Assembly (NCBI RefSeq): GCF_900240385.1
Contig: NZ_OEQH01000001.1
Coordinates: forward strand, 124,001-188,000
Length of the DNA stretch: 64,000 nucleotides
Source: Clostridium minihomine
GTDB lineage: Bacteria > Bacillota > Clostridia > Oscillospirales > Acutalibacteraceae
Direction: 5' to 3'
Shown here one piece after another: positions 52,775 through 62,106 of this stretch (positions are counted from its first letter, which is position 1; each line of letters opens with the position of its first letter). The translations under genes were made by a program, and so were the position numbers. The notes below the pieces were generated by a model. The model made no database searches. It saw only the letters and a list, made by a program, of their open reading frames with translations, and was not told the origin of the DNA.

Positions 52775-52819
52775 AAATGCGCCTGAATTGGGTTTCTGCC
52801 CAATCCGGCGCATTTTTTA
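52775..52819. terminator. Third terminator hairpin
   Basis: AAAATGCGCC and GGCGCATTTT enclose a second stem, GATTGGG-like with a six-base loop. A run of T follows. It faces the end of the FMN reductase gene, which is on the minus strand, and may also end a plus-strand transcript. Confidence 0.8.
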
Positions 52820-52916
52820 AATTTAAAAAAATTACTTTCGGGATCTCTTGTCGGCTATCACCGGCTTCCCCGGCTTGGTCAAATCCAATATGCCCGTGTG
52901 AGAAAAAGAATTTGTT

Positions 52917-53480
52917 TTATTTCTTTTCTCTGAGAGGTTTGAGTGCTCCGGCCCAAGCAATCAGCTGGCTGAGCATCGCATTTACCTCGTCTGCATGCCG
53001 GGGATCGGGGTTAAATACACTGAAATTTTCAAAATCTGTAAACAGAGAGAAGGCTACCTGTGCACGCACATCGGCAATTTGCAGTTCTGCCATGATGGGG
53101 CGTAATTGTTCCACTGCCCTTGCGCCGCTTAAAGAGCCGTAGCTGACAAAACCGGCAGCTTTATTGTTCCATTCCGCGTAAATATAATCCAGTGCATTTT
53201 TGAGTGCACCAGAGGTGGAATGGTTGTACTCCGGCGTGACAAAAACAAAACCATCGAATCCGTCTATCTTGCTTGCCCACTTTTGGGTGTGGGGTTTGGA
53301 ATACTGATGGTATGCGGCGGATACCGGCTCGTCCAACAGCGGCAAATCAAAATCAGCAATGTCTACAATCTCAAAAGAAGCGTCGCTGCGCTGTTTTGCA
53401 ATTTCATATACCCACTGTGCGACAGATGGCCCAACACGTCCTGGGCGGGTGCTTCCGATAATAATGGCTATTTTAATCAT
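52917..53480 (-). CDS. NADPH-dependent FMN reductase
   Basis: This 187-residue flavoprotein has the FMN phosphate-binding GSTRPGRVG (about residues 8-16) and TPEYNHSTSGALKNALDYI (about 84-102), the signature of the NADPH:FMN reductase/quinone reductase family. It reduces flavins, quinones or azo compounds. The start is ATG 53480 with AAAGGAGGGA upstream; the longer frame overlaps the promoter. It stands alone on the minus strand. Confidence 0.92.
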   Translation of the reverse strand: MIKIAIIIGSTRPGRVGPSVAQWVYEIAKQRSDASFEIVDIADFDLPLLDEPVSAAYHQYSKPHTQKWASKIDGFDGFVFVTPEYNHSTSGALKNALDYIYAEWNNKAAGFVSYGSLSGARAVEQLRPIMAELQIADVRAQVAFSLFTDFENFSVFNPDPRHADEVNAMLSQLIAWAGALKPLREKK

Positions 53481-53529
53481 GTTTGCTCCCTCCTTTATCA
53501 TAATATTAGTGTGTAAGTTTGTTTCGCTC

Positions 53530-53557
53530 ATTATACGGGATACGGGAAAAAGACAAA
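53530..53557 (-). promoter_or_regulatory. Promoter of the FMN reductase gene
   Basis: Minus-strand TATAAT (53530-53535) has TTTGTC at 53552-53557, 16 bases upstream. The -35 is moderate. Confidence 0.55.
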
Positions 53558-53879
53558 AAACAAATGTCAAACGGGATTTGTTTTTTTGCAATTGGGACTT
53601 GCAGGCCTTCTTAAAAACAAATGGAAATACGGGCTTCACCATAAAAGGGGAAGGCTGCATCTCGGGTGGTACTTTCTGGAATTTGAGGAATCAACTGGTC
53701 ATTTTTATTTCTTTTTTTCGTTTTTTATGGTACAATCGGTTCCAAAACTCACTTTTATTTTGAAATTTTGGATGCAACAATTAGTGTTATTATTTTAACA
53801 ATTCAGCAAATGCCTGTTTTTTCGGCAAGACCCAGCAACACTACTAGATGAGCTATGTGTATTTTGTCTATTTTGCAAA
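53558..53879. other. Intergenic region between the FMN reductase and glp genes
   Basis: AT-rich stretch between divergent promoters. I see no gene or clear hairpin in it. Confidence 0.5.
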
Positions 53880-53908
53880 TTGAACTTTGATTAAAAATGG
53901 AATATAAT
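53880..53908 (+). promoter_or_regulatory. glpP promoter
   Basis: TTGAAC (53880-53885) and TATAAT (53903-53908) are 17 bases apart. Transcription would begin near 53915, giving a leader of about 165 bases that contains a terminator hairpin. Confidence 0.8.
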
Positions 53909-53966
53909 ACTAAAAAAATAAAAAGTATATGTAAATAGGTTACAAACATCTGCCTTGAGAATTGTG

Positions 53967-54009
53967 ACGTGCAGAGAGCAGCCTGGCTGCTTTTTGTGCG
54001 TTTTTTTAT
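53967..54009 (+). terminator. Leader terminator upstream of glpP
   Basis: ACGTGCAGAGAGCAGCC pairs with GGCTGCTTTTTGTGCGT, with several G-U pairs in RNA, and a run of T follows. It lies between the glpP promoter and start, so it can limit glpP expression. It contains GAGAGCAGC, also present in the hairpin at 54751-54813. Confidence 0.7.
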
Positions 54010-54081
54010 TCAGTTTTGCTTCATTCCTGCATATAATTAGACAGCAGGAGTATTTTAGAAAAGAAAATGTGGGGTACAAAG

Positions 54082-54648
54082 ATGAATCATGAGTTTACCG
54101 AAACATTGGAACGCAGTCCTGTGATTGCAGCGGTTTTTGAGTCTTCGGATTTGGACGAGGCGATAGAATCTCCGTGTGAGGTGATATTTCTGTTATCCGG
54201 CAGCATCTGTGAGCTGCACGATTTGATAGATAAAGTACATGAAAAAGGGAAGAAACTCTATATTCATATTGACTTGCTGGAAGGCGTGGCCAATGACCGA
54301 AGCGGGATTCAGTTTATCAAAAACAATTTTTCCCCTGACGGGATTATCACAACAAAGGCCACTGTGGCCCGGCACGCCAAAGAACAGGGAATGTTTGTCA
54401 TTCAGCGCTTTTTTGTTCTGGATTCCAAATCCTTTGAAAATGCTTATAAAACCATCAAATCCAGCGATGTGGATGCAATTGAAATACTGCCCGGAATTTT
54501 GCCGGAAATTATTTCTCAAATCAGTCAGTCAGCTAAAATGCCCGTTATTGCGGGCGGACTGATTCGCAGCAAGAAAAATGCTGTAGACAGTTTGGCCATG
54601 GGGGCCATGGCAGTTTCTACCAGCTGTAAGAAAATTTGGAACATGTAA
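54082..54648 (+). CDS. glpP: Glycerol-3-phosphate-responsive antiterminator GlpP
   Basis: This protein of 188 residues is GlpP, an RNA-binding regulator that, with glycerol 3-phosphate, lets RNA polymerase pass terminators in the leaders of glp genes in Bacillus. The family core is clear: SPVIAAVF near the start, HIDLLEGVANDRSGIQFI (about residues 60-77), DGIITTK, IQRFFVLDS and the closing PVIAGGLIRSK...GAMAVSTS. ATG 54082 has GGGG upstream; ATG 54067 is the alternative. It is the first gene of the regulon, and candidate targets follow at 54751 and 57740. Confidence 0.94.
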   Translation: MNHEFTETLERSPVIAAVFESSDLDEAIESPCEVIFLLSGSICELHDLIDKVHEKGKKLYIHIDLLEGVANDRSGIQFIKNNFSPDGIITTKATVARHAKEQGMFVIQRFFVLDSKSFENAYKTIKSSDVDAIEILPGILPEIISQISQSAKMPVIAGGLIRSKKNAVDSLAMGAMAVSTSCKKIWNM

Positions 54649-54750
54649 GGTGGCTTAAAACCACTTAATTCCGGGCAATTTGGCCCGCAGAAGAATCAGG
54701 GAAAGGCAGAATCACTCCTCGGCGAACACACTGACAATAGAATTTAAAAT

Positions 54751-54813
54751 TGCGAGAGATGAGAGCAGCAAAAATCAGGGGCCAAAACCCCCTGTGTTTT
54801 GTTGCTCTTTTTT
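54751..54813 (+). terminator. Leader terminator between glpP and the flavin reductase gene
   Basis: AGAGCAGCAAAA and TTTTGTTGCTCT enclose an inner TCAGGGG/CCCCCTG stem with an AAAA-type loop; a run of T follows. It can end the glpP transcript or act as a GlpP-controlled attenuator of the genes downstream. The bases just before it (TGACAATA, TTGC, GAGAGA) recur before the hairpin at 57740. Confidence 0.8.
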
Positions 54814-54888
54814 CTAATAAAAACTGGTTTGTTTGCTTTTGCATACAAAGTGCAAAAAATTCTAAAAAATAAAACAGGAGGTAGAAGT

Positions 54889-55404
54889 ATGAATTACGAG
54901 GGTCTTTCCAAGCTTGGATACGGTGTCTATTTGGTCGGGGCGCCCGACGGCAAAGGGGGCGGCAATGCACTGCTTGCTAACCTTGTGATGCAGGTTTCCA
55001 GTGAACCACTGATGCTTTGTGTTTGCGTAGGCAAAGAAAACCTGACTCATGATCAGATTGCTGCAGCAGGGAAGTTTAATATTTCCGTAGTAGGAGAAAC
55101 AGCCGATATGGAGTTCTTGCAGCGCTTCGGTTTTTCCAGCGGTCGTGACGTCGACAAATTGTCTAAGGTAGAAACAAAAGAATACAACGGGTTCCCCACT
55201 GTGGTGCAGAACTGCGTGGCCCTGTTGGAATGTCAAGTAACCGGACAGACAGATTGCGGTGCTTCCACAGTCTATTTTGCAAATGTACTGTCCACAAGAA
55301 CCCTTTCTCCCGGAAAAACCATGACCAGCAGTTATTATTATGATGTCATGGAGGGCAAACCTTCTCCCAAAGCGCCGGCTTGGGCAGCTCGTTATGAAAA
55401 GTAA
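54889..55404 (+). CDS. Flavin reductase-like FMN-binding protein
   Basis: This 171-residue protein is a split-barrel FMN-binding flavoprotein of the flavin reductase/FlaRed group. It begins MNYEGLSKLGYGVYLVGA and has the NLVMQVSSEPLMLCVCVGKENLTH block (residues 31-54) that binds FMN. AGGAGG is six bases before the ATG. In this glycerol operon it may move electrons between flavins and the glycerol-3-phosphate oxidoreductases; that role is inference. Confidence 0.85.
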   Translation: MNYEGLSKLGYGVYLVGAPDGKGGGNALLANLVMQVSSEPLMLCVCVGKENLTHDQIAAAGKFNISVVGETADMEFLQRFGFSSGRDVDKLSKVETKEYNGFPTVVQNCVALLECQVTGQTDCGASTVYFANVLSTRTLSPGKTMTSSYYYDVMEGKPSPKAPAWAARYEK

Positions 55405-55421
55405 AATATTTCAGTGGCTGA

Positions 55422-56945
<1,524 letters not shown>

Positions 56946-56977
56946 TCCCGTTAACAAACTGCTGAGGAGGAATTTTT

Positions 56978-57685
56978 GTGCAAAACTACCTGTATGAATT
57001 TCTAGGAACAGCCCTTCTTGTCCTGCTGGGTGATGCAGTGGTAGCCAACGTAATTCTGAACAAAACAAAAGGCCAAGGTTCCGGGTGGGTTGTCATTACC
57101 TTAGGATGGGCCTGCGCTGTTTTGATTCCAGCACTGATCTTTACCGCCAGCGGCGCGATGTTTAACCCTGCTTTGGTTCTTGGCCTTGCTGCTATCGGCC
57201 GTTTGGAATGGGCTTTGGTGCCCGGTTACATCCTTGCAGAAATGCTGGGTGGATTTGTAGGCGCTATTTTAGTGTATATCATGTATAAAGATCATTTCGA
57301 CGATACCGAAAGCCCCGATGTTAAGCTTGGTGTATTTTGCACCGGCCCTGCCATTCGCAGCTACGGAACCAACTTTATCGGTGAAGTGATTGCCACTTTT
57401 GTACTGGTGTTTGGTATTCTGGGCATTGCGAACACTGCTGTTGGTGATGCAGCGGCACTTGGAACCTTTGGCGTAGGTGCTATCATCTTCGCCTGCGGCG
57501 CCAGCCTTGGCGGCACCACCGGATATTCGATGAACCCGGCCCGTGACCTGAGCCCCCGTATTGCTCACGCAGTTCTGCCGATTAAGGGCAAAAGAGATTC
57601 CGACTGGTCTTATTCCTGGATTCCGGTATTCGGACCTATCTGCGGCGGTCTTTTGGGTGCTTTCTTGGCGGCAGCTATCTTTTAA
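56978..57685 (+). CDS. glpF: Glycerol uptake facilitator, aquaglyceroporin
   Basis: This 235-residue channel protein has six hydrophobic segments and the two NPA motifs (FNPAL at about residue 67, MNPARD at about 187). The Asp after the second NPAR is typical of glycerol-conducting members. The start is GTG 56978, with GAGGAGG upstream. It lets glycerol diffuse in for trapping by glycerol kinase. Confidence 0.96.
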   Translation: MQNYLYEFLGTALLVLLGDAVVANVILNKTKGQGSGWVVITLGWACAVLIPALIFTASGAMFNPALVLGLAAIGRLEWALVPGYILAEMLGGFVGAILVYIMYKDHFDDTESPDVKLGVFCTGPAIRSYGTNFIGEVIATFVLVFGILGIANTAVGDAAALGTFGVGAIIFACGASLGGTTGYSMNPARDLSPRIAHAVLPIKGKRDSDWSYSWIPVFGPICGGLLGAFLAAAIF

Positions 57686-57739
57686 GGTTTGATTTTGACT
57701 TGACAATAACATAAACTGAACTTGCCATGTAGAGAGAGA

Positions 57740-57797
57740 AGAGCTAGGCAAAAGAAGACCCATGGGGAGTATGAGTCTTCTTTGCTTGGCTTTTTTC
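57740..57797 (+). terminator. Terminator or attenuator between glpF and the glpA-like gene
   Basis: GAGCTAGGCAAAAGAAGAC pairs with GTCTTCTTTGCTTGGCT, followed by a run of T. TGACAATA, TTGC and GAGAGA...GAGC in front of it echo the leader at 54751. It can lower expression of the oxidoreductase genes unless GlpP acts on it. Confidence 0.8.
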
Positions 57798-57827
57798 ACT
57801 CATATCGATTCATTAGGAGGTCTACAC

Positions 57828-59276
57828 ATGTTTGATGTGGCAATTATCGGCGGTGGGGTGTGCGGCTGCTCCCTGTTGTATGAACTGAGCCGCTACCGGG
57901 TAAACGCGGTTTTGCTGGAAAAGGAAAATGACGTGGGGGTTGCCACCACCAAGGCAAACAGCGCCATTGTCCACGCCGGGTATGATCCCGAACCTGGCAC
58001 CGCAATGGCCCGCTACAATGTGGAGGGAAACCGGATCATAGAGCAGTTGTGTCATGATTTGGACATCCTCTATAAAAAAATCGGTTCCTTTGTGTTGGGT
58101 TTTTCACCGGAAGATCGAGCGATGGTGGAAAAGTTATACCAGCGGGGCATCGAGAACGGAGTTCCCGGTTTGCGCATTGTGGAAAAAGAGGAGCTGCATC
58201 AAATGGAGCCGTCCCTGGCAGATGAGGCCCTGTTTGCCCTGTATGCCCCCAGTGCGGCTGTGGTGAACCCTTGGGAACTGGCCAGCGCCCAAGCAGAAGC
58301 CGCGGTGGATGGCGGCGCCAAGGTAATGCTGGACACCGAGGTAAAAGGAATCAAAAAAACAGCTGAGGGCTTCACAATTGAAACCTCTCAGGGGCAGGTG
58401 AAAGCCAGATTTGTGGTAAACGCTGCCGGAACACATTCAGATCGGATTGCCGAAATGGTAGGCGATCACAGCTTCCGTATTGTGCCTAACCGGGGAGAAT
58501 ACTTTTTGCTGGATACCACCCAAGGCAAATTGGTGCAGCATGTGATTTTCCAATGTCCGACGAAAGTGGGCAAAGGCGTATTGGTTTCTCCTACCGTACA
58601 TGGAAACCTGATTGTGGGCCCCAATGCTGAGGATACCCAGGCGGATGACGTTACCACCACGGCTGAGGGACTGCAAAAGGTAAGGGAAGCAGCGCTCAAG
58701 AGCGTGCCTTCTATTAATTTCCGAGATTCCATCCGTAATTTTGCGGGTATTCGCGCGGTTGCTACCAAGGATGATTTTATTGTAGGACCCTCCGAAAGCT
58801 GTGATGGATTTTTCCATATTGCGGGTATTAAATCTCCGGGCTTGTCATCTGCCCCGGCCATCGCCCGGGACGTGGTGCGGATGCTGGAGTCGGCCGGCCT
58901 TGCTCTGGGGGAAAACCCCAAGTTTACAGGCCAGAGAAAGGTTTTGCGGTTTAAGTATCTCGACGCCAAGGGCAGAGGAGAGGCCATCCGCCAGAATCCC
59001 TTGTATGGAACCATTGTCTGCCGGTGTGAAACGGTAACAGAAGGCGAAATTGTGGACGCACTTCACCGCTCCCTGGCGCCCCGTTCAGTAGACGGTATCA
59101 AACGCAGATGTACACCGGGCATGGGGCGCTGTCAGGGCGGTTTCTGCGGCCCGCGGGTGCAGACGATTATCGCCCGTGAGCTGGGGATTCCCAAAGAACA
59201 GGTGCCGCTGGATCGGGCCGGTATGAAGATTATTCTTGGCCGAACCAAAGAGCATAAGGAGGCAGGCGAATCATGA
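57828..59276 (+). CDS. GlpA-like FAD-dependent glycerol-3-phosphate dehydrogenase with [2Fe-2S] domain
   Basis: This 482-residue protein has an N-terminal FAD domain (DVAIIGGGVCG, residues 3-13) of the DAO/GlpA type, likely to oxidise glycerol 3-phosphate to dihydroxyacetone phosphate, and a C-terminal BFD-like [2Fe-2S] domain with CRCE (about residue 400) and CTPGMGRCQGGFC (about 428-440). AGGAGG is eight bases before ATG 57828; the longer frame upstream crosses the terminator. It overlaps the next gene by four bases. The trio with the next two genes is common in Clostridia and stands in for GlpABC. Confidence 0.9.
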   Translation: MFDVAIIGGGVCGCSLLYELSRYRVNAVLLEKENDVGVATTKANSAIVHAGYDPEPGTAMARYNVEGNRIIEQLCHDLDILYKKIGSFVLGFSPEDRAMVEKLYQRGIENGVPGLRIVEKEELHQMEPSLADEALFALYAPSAAVVNPWELASAQAEAAVDGGAKVMLDTEVKGIKKTAEGFTIETSQGQVKARFVVNAAGTHSDRIAEMVGDHSFRIVPNRGEYFLLDTTQGKLVQHVIFQCPTKVGKGVLVSPTVHGNLIVGPNAEDTQADDVTTTAEGLQKVREAALKSVPSINFRDSIRNFAGIRAVATKDDFIVGPSESCDGFFHIAGIKSPGLSSAPAIARDVVRMLESAGLALGENPKFTGQRKVLRFKYLDAKGRGEAIRQNPLYGTIVCRCETVTEGEIVDALHRSLAPRSVDGIKRRCTPGMGRCQGGFCGPRVQTIIARELGIPKEQVPLDRAGMKIILGRTKEHKEAGES

Positions 59277-60538
59277 AACAGCAATATGACGTGATTGTGG
59301 TTGGAGGAGGCCCCGCCGGGCTTGCGGCTGCTCTTTCCGCAAGAAAAAACGGTGCGCAGGACGTTTTGTTGCTCGAACGTCAGGCAGATCTGGGCGGAAT
59401 TTTAAATCAGTGTATCCACAATGGGTTTGGCCTGCATCATTTTAAACAGGAGCTGACCGGGCCGGAATATGCCGAACGGTTTATTGATGAACTGAAAGCC
59501 AGCGACATAGATGTACTGACCGGCACGATGGTGTTGGAAATGGATGCTGAAAGGACGATTTATGCGATTAATCCCAAGCTGGGTTATTTGCAGCTAAAAG
59601 CGAAATCTGTCGTTTTGGCTATGGGCTGCCGGGAACGCACCCGGGGCGCCATTGGTATTCCGGGAAGCCGCCCTGCCGGTGTGTTCACAGCAGGCGCCGC
59701 ACAGCTTTATATGAATCTGGAAGGGGTTCGTGTGGGCAGCCGCGTGGTAATTTTGGGTTCCGGCGACATCGGCCTGATTATGGCCCGGCGTTTGACGCTG
59801 GAAGGTGCCAAGGTTCTGGGCGTTTATGAAGTGATGCCTTATTCCGGCGGACTGAACCGAAACATTGTGCAGTGCCTGAACGACTATGGAATTCCGCTGC
59901 ATTTGTCCCACACAATTACCGATATTCGCGGGGATAAGCGGGTCGAGCAGGTGGTGGTGCAAAAGGTGGACGAAAAGCGCATGCCCATTCCCGGAACTGA
60001 GCAGGTATTAGACTGCGATACCGTTTTGCTGTCGGTAGGCTTGATTCCTGAAAATGAGTTGTCTCGCCAGGCAGGAATGCAAATAGATCCCCGCACCAGC
60101 GGGCCGGTGGTGTATGAAAACATGGAAACCAGTCTTCCCGGTGTATTTGCCTGTGGAAATGTGGCCCATGTGCATGACCTGGTAGATTTTGTTTCCGCAG
60201 AAAGCGAACGAGCCGGCAAGGCCGCCGCGCTGTGCAGCCAGAGCGGAAGTCCTTCTCAGGATAGCATCATCGAACTGAAAAACGGGTTTGGAGTTGGATA
60301 TACAGTTCCGCAAAAAATACGCCCCCAAGGTGTGGAAAAATCGGCAGAGGTCTTTTTCCGCGTGAATCAGATTTTCCACAAGGTGCAAATTCAGGTAACC
60401 AGCGGCGACGAACGAATTGCCCTGTACCCCAGAGAGCACATGGCCCCCGGAGAAATGGAAAAAATCGTTTTGCCCGCCAAGTTGCTGGAAAAGGTGCGGG
60501 ATGGCGTAATTACTGTTTCAATCGGGAAGGAGGCGTAA
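59273..60538 (+). CDS. NAD(P)/FAD-dependent oxidoreductase of the glycerol-3-phosphate complex
   Basis: This 421-residue protein is a two-dinucleotide-domain flavoprotein: GGGPAGLAAALSARKNG (about residues 10-26) for FAD and ILGSGDIGLIMARRL (about 160-174) for NAD(P). The family pairs with GlpA-like proteins. It likely passes electrons from the glycerol-3-phosphate dehydrogenase subunit to NAD or another carrier. It overlaps the upstream gene by four bases and lies three bases before the DUF1667 gene. Confidence 0.9.
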   Translation: MKQQYDVIVVGGGPAGLAAALSARKNGAQDVLLLERQADLGGILNQCIHNGFGLHHFKQELTGPEYAERFIDELKASDIDVLTGTMVLEMDAERTIYAINPKLGYLQLKAKSVVLAMGCRERTRGAIGIPGSRPAGVFTAGAAQLYMNLEGVRVGSRVVILGSGDIGLIMARRLTLEGAKVLGVYEVMPYSGGLNRNIVQCLNDYGIPLHLSHTITDIRGDKRVEQVVVQKVDEKRMPIPGTEQVLDCDTVLLSVGLIPENELSRQAGMQIDPRTSGPVVYENMETSLPGVFACGNVAHVHDLVDFVSAESERAGKAAALCSQSGSPSQDSIIELKNGFGVGYTVPQKIRPQGVEKSAEVFFRVNQIFHKVQIQVTSGDERIALYPREHMAPGEMEKIVLPAKLLEKVRDGVITVSIGKEA

Positions 60539-60541
60539 AAA

Positions 60542-60907
60542 ATGACCGAACTGATTTGTATTGTATGTCCGAAAGGGTGTCATTTACATGTTGATGAGAA
60601 AAATGGTTACACGGTAACCGGGAATGCCTGCCCACGGGGCGCGATTTATGGCAAAAAGGAGCTTTTGCATCCGACTCGTACAATTACTTCCACTGTTCGG
60701 ATTGAAGGGGCTTCCATTCCCCGTGTTCCGGTAAAAACTGACCGGGATATTCCGAAAGAGGATATTTTTGCGGCGATGAAGCTGCTGGATAGCGTGACAT
60801 TGCAGGCTCCGGTTCATGTAGGGGACATTGTAGTAGCTAATATTTTAGGGCTAGACGCGAATTTTGTGGTAACAAGAAGTCTGGAACAGGCAACGGATTC
60901 TGATTAA
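60542..60907 (+). CDS. DUF1667 domain protein
   Basis: This 121-residue protein matches DUF1667. Four Cys occur as CIVCPKGC (residues 6-13) and ACPRGA (about 29), probably to bind a metal or iron-sulfur cluster. The family is a constant third partner of the two upstream oxidoreductases. It follows the upstream gene after three bases. Its precise role is unknown; an electron-transfer or assembly subunit is likely. Confidence 0.88.
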   Translation: MTELICIVCPKGCHLHVDEKNGYTVTGNACPRGAIYGKKELLHPTRTITSTVRIEGASIPRVPVKTDRDIPKEDIFAAMKLLDSVTLQAPVHVGDIVVANILGLDANFVVTRSLEQATDSD

Positions 60908-61000
60908 GCAAGCAAGAACCAGCGGCCGTTAGAAAAGGGCTGCAGTGTTTTTAAACTTTTTATCTGCTTATAAGTTATTCCTTTTTTACAGCTTAGCACA

Positions 61001-61062
61001 AGACATCAAACCGGAAGAACCGTACCCTTTGCGGTGCGATTCTCCGGTTTGATGTCTTTTCT
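61001..61062 (+). terminator. Terminator of the glycerol operon
   Basis: AAGACATCAAACCGGA pairs with TCCGGTTTGATGTCTT and is followed by TTCTTTGTTCTT. The inner part has a second short stem (ACCG/CGGT). It also faces the end of the LysR gene. Confidence 0.9.
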
Positions 61063-61085
61063 TTGTTCTTCTCATGTTTTACAGG

Positions 61086-61994
61086 TCAGGATCCTTCGTT
61101 GAGCACTAAAAGGGATGAAATTCCCTCGATTTTTTCCAGATGTTCTTTTAAAAAATGGAGCAGGCGGTTTGTGGGTTCCGGTTTGCGGTCGGCTCCCAAA
61201 AGGTAATAGGTAATTCGATCAGACGGGCCATCCTGCATTTCATGTACTTGAATTCCGATTTTACGCTCCAGTTGGTTGGCAATAGAGGCAGGCAAAATAG
61301 CCCAGCTGTCTTTCAGGCAGATAAATTGTTCCATCAGGGACATCTTGTCCAGAAACACCAAAGGATGGGTTGTGGAACCAAACCAGTATTCATGCCATTG
61401 ATTGTATTCCGGGTTCCATGGCAGTTTTATTTGTTTTTTGGCATCCAAGGCAGAAGGATGCACCTGAGGCGGATAGTCGGATTCTCTGGCACAAACAAAA
61501 TACATGGTTTCGCGAAAAGCGGGGATGGTTTCTACATTTTTATAGTACCGATCGTCAGAAATAAAGGCGATATCAGTCGATCCATTTTCAACAGAAGGAT
61601 AAGCGTCAAAGGAATGAAGTGTCCGAATCGTCAGGTTCGTTTTGGGTGCAGACTGCAAAAAGAGATGAAAAACCGGGGGCAAAATATAAGTGCTGACGCT
61701 GTCTACAGAAGCCACGTTTAAAATGGAGTTTCGATCCAAATGGCGAATTTTTTGCGATTCCTGCCAAAGGGTTCGCCACCGTTCTGCAATGGGGATAAAA
61801 GCACGCCCGGCATCCGTTAGCTCCACAGAGCGCACCCCTTTTTGCCGCAGAATCAGCCGATACCCCAATTCGGATTCTAACGTCTGTATTCTTCGGCTCA
61901 AAGCGGGTTGGCTGATGTAAAGCTTTTCTGCTGCTTTTGTAATACTTCCGTATTGAATAATGTTCAAAAAAGCCTTGATTTCCAAATGCGTCAT
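61086..61994 (-). CDS. LysR family transcriptional regulator
   Basis: This 302-residue regulator has the standard N-terminal helix-turn-helix (GSITKAAEKLYISQPALSRRI, about residues 16-36) and a C-terminal periplasmic-binding-like effector domain. GAGG precedes the ATG at 61994. It diverges from the MATE transporter gene, with a perfect 10-base inverted repeat in between, so it probably controls that gene and itself. Confidence 0.92.
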   Translation of the reverse strand: MTHLEIKAFLNIIQYGSITKAAEKLYISQPALSRRIQTLESELGYRLILRQKGVRSVELTDAGRAFIPIAERWRTLWQESQKIRHLDRNSILNVASVDSVSTYILPPVFHLFLQSAPKTNLTIRTLHSFDAYPSVENGSTDIAFISDDRYYKNVETIPAFRETMYFVCARESDYPPQVHPSALDAKKQIKLPWNPEYNQWHEYWFGSTTHPLVFLDKMSLMEQFICLKDSWAILPASIANQLERKIGIQVHEMQDGPSDRITYYLLGADRKPEPTNRLLHFLKEHLEKIEGISSLLVLNEGS

Positions 61995-62004
61995 GAAAAA
62001 CCTC

Positions 62005-62076
62005 TATAATATAAATGTTATGTTATATTATAAGCTTAAAATATGCATTATTCAATGGTTTCATTTTCGATATAAT
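62005..62076. promoter_or_regulatory. Divergent control region of the LysR and MATE genes
   Basis: TATAATATAA (62005-62014) and its inverse (62023-62032) form a perfect inverted repeat, spaced by eight bases, a plausible LysR site. TATAAT at 62071-62076 is the likely -10 of the MATE gene; the -35 is weak, in keeping with an activator-dependent promoter. Confidence 0.65.
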
Positions 62077-62106
62077 AGAGTTATCAGTTTTTTGGGGGGG
62101 ATTTGT

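Noticed and set aside
52708-53142. 144-codon plus-strand frame before the FMN reductase
   Set aside because: It begins in a terminator region and ends as antisense of the FMN reductase gene.
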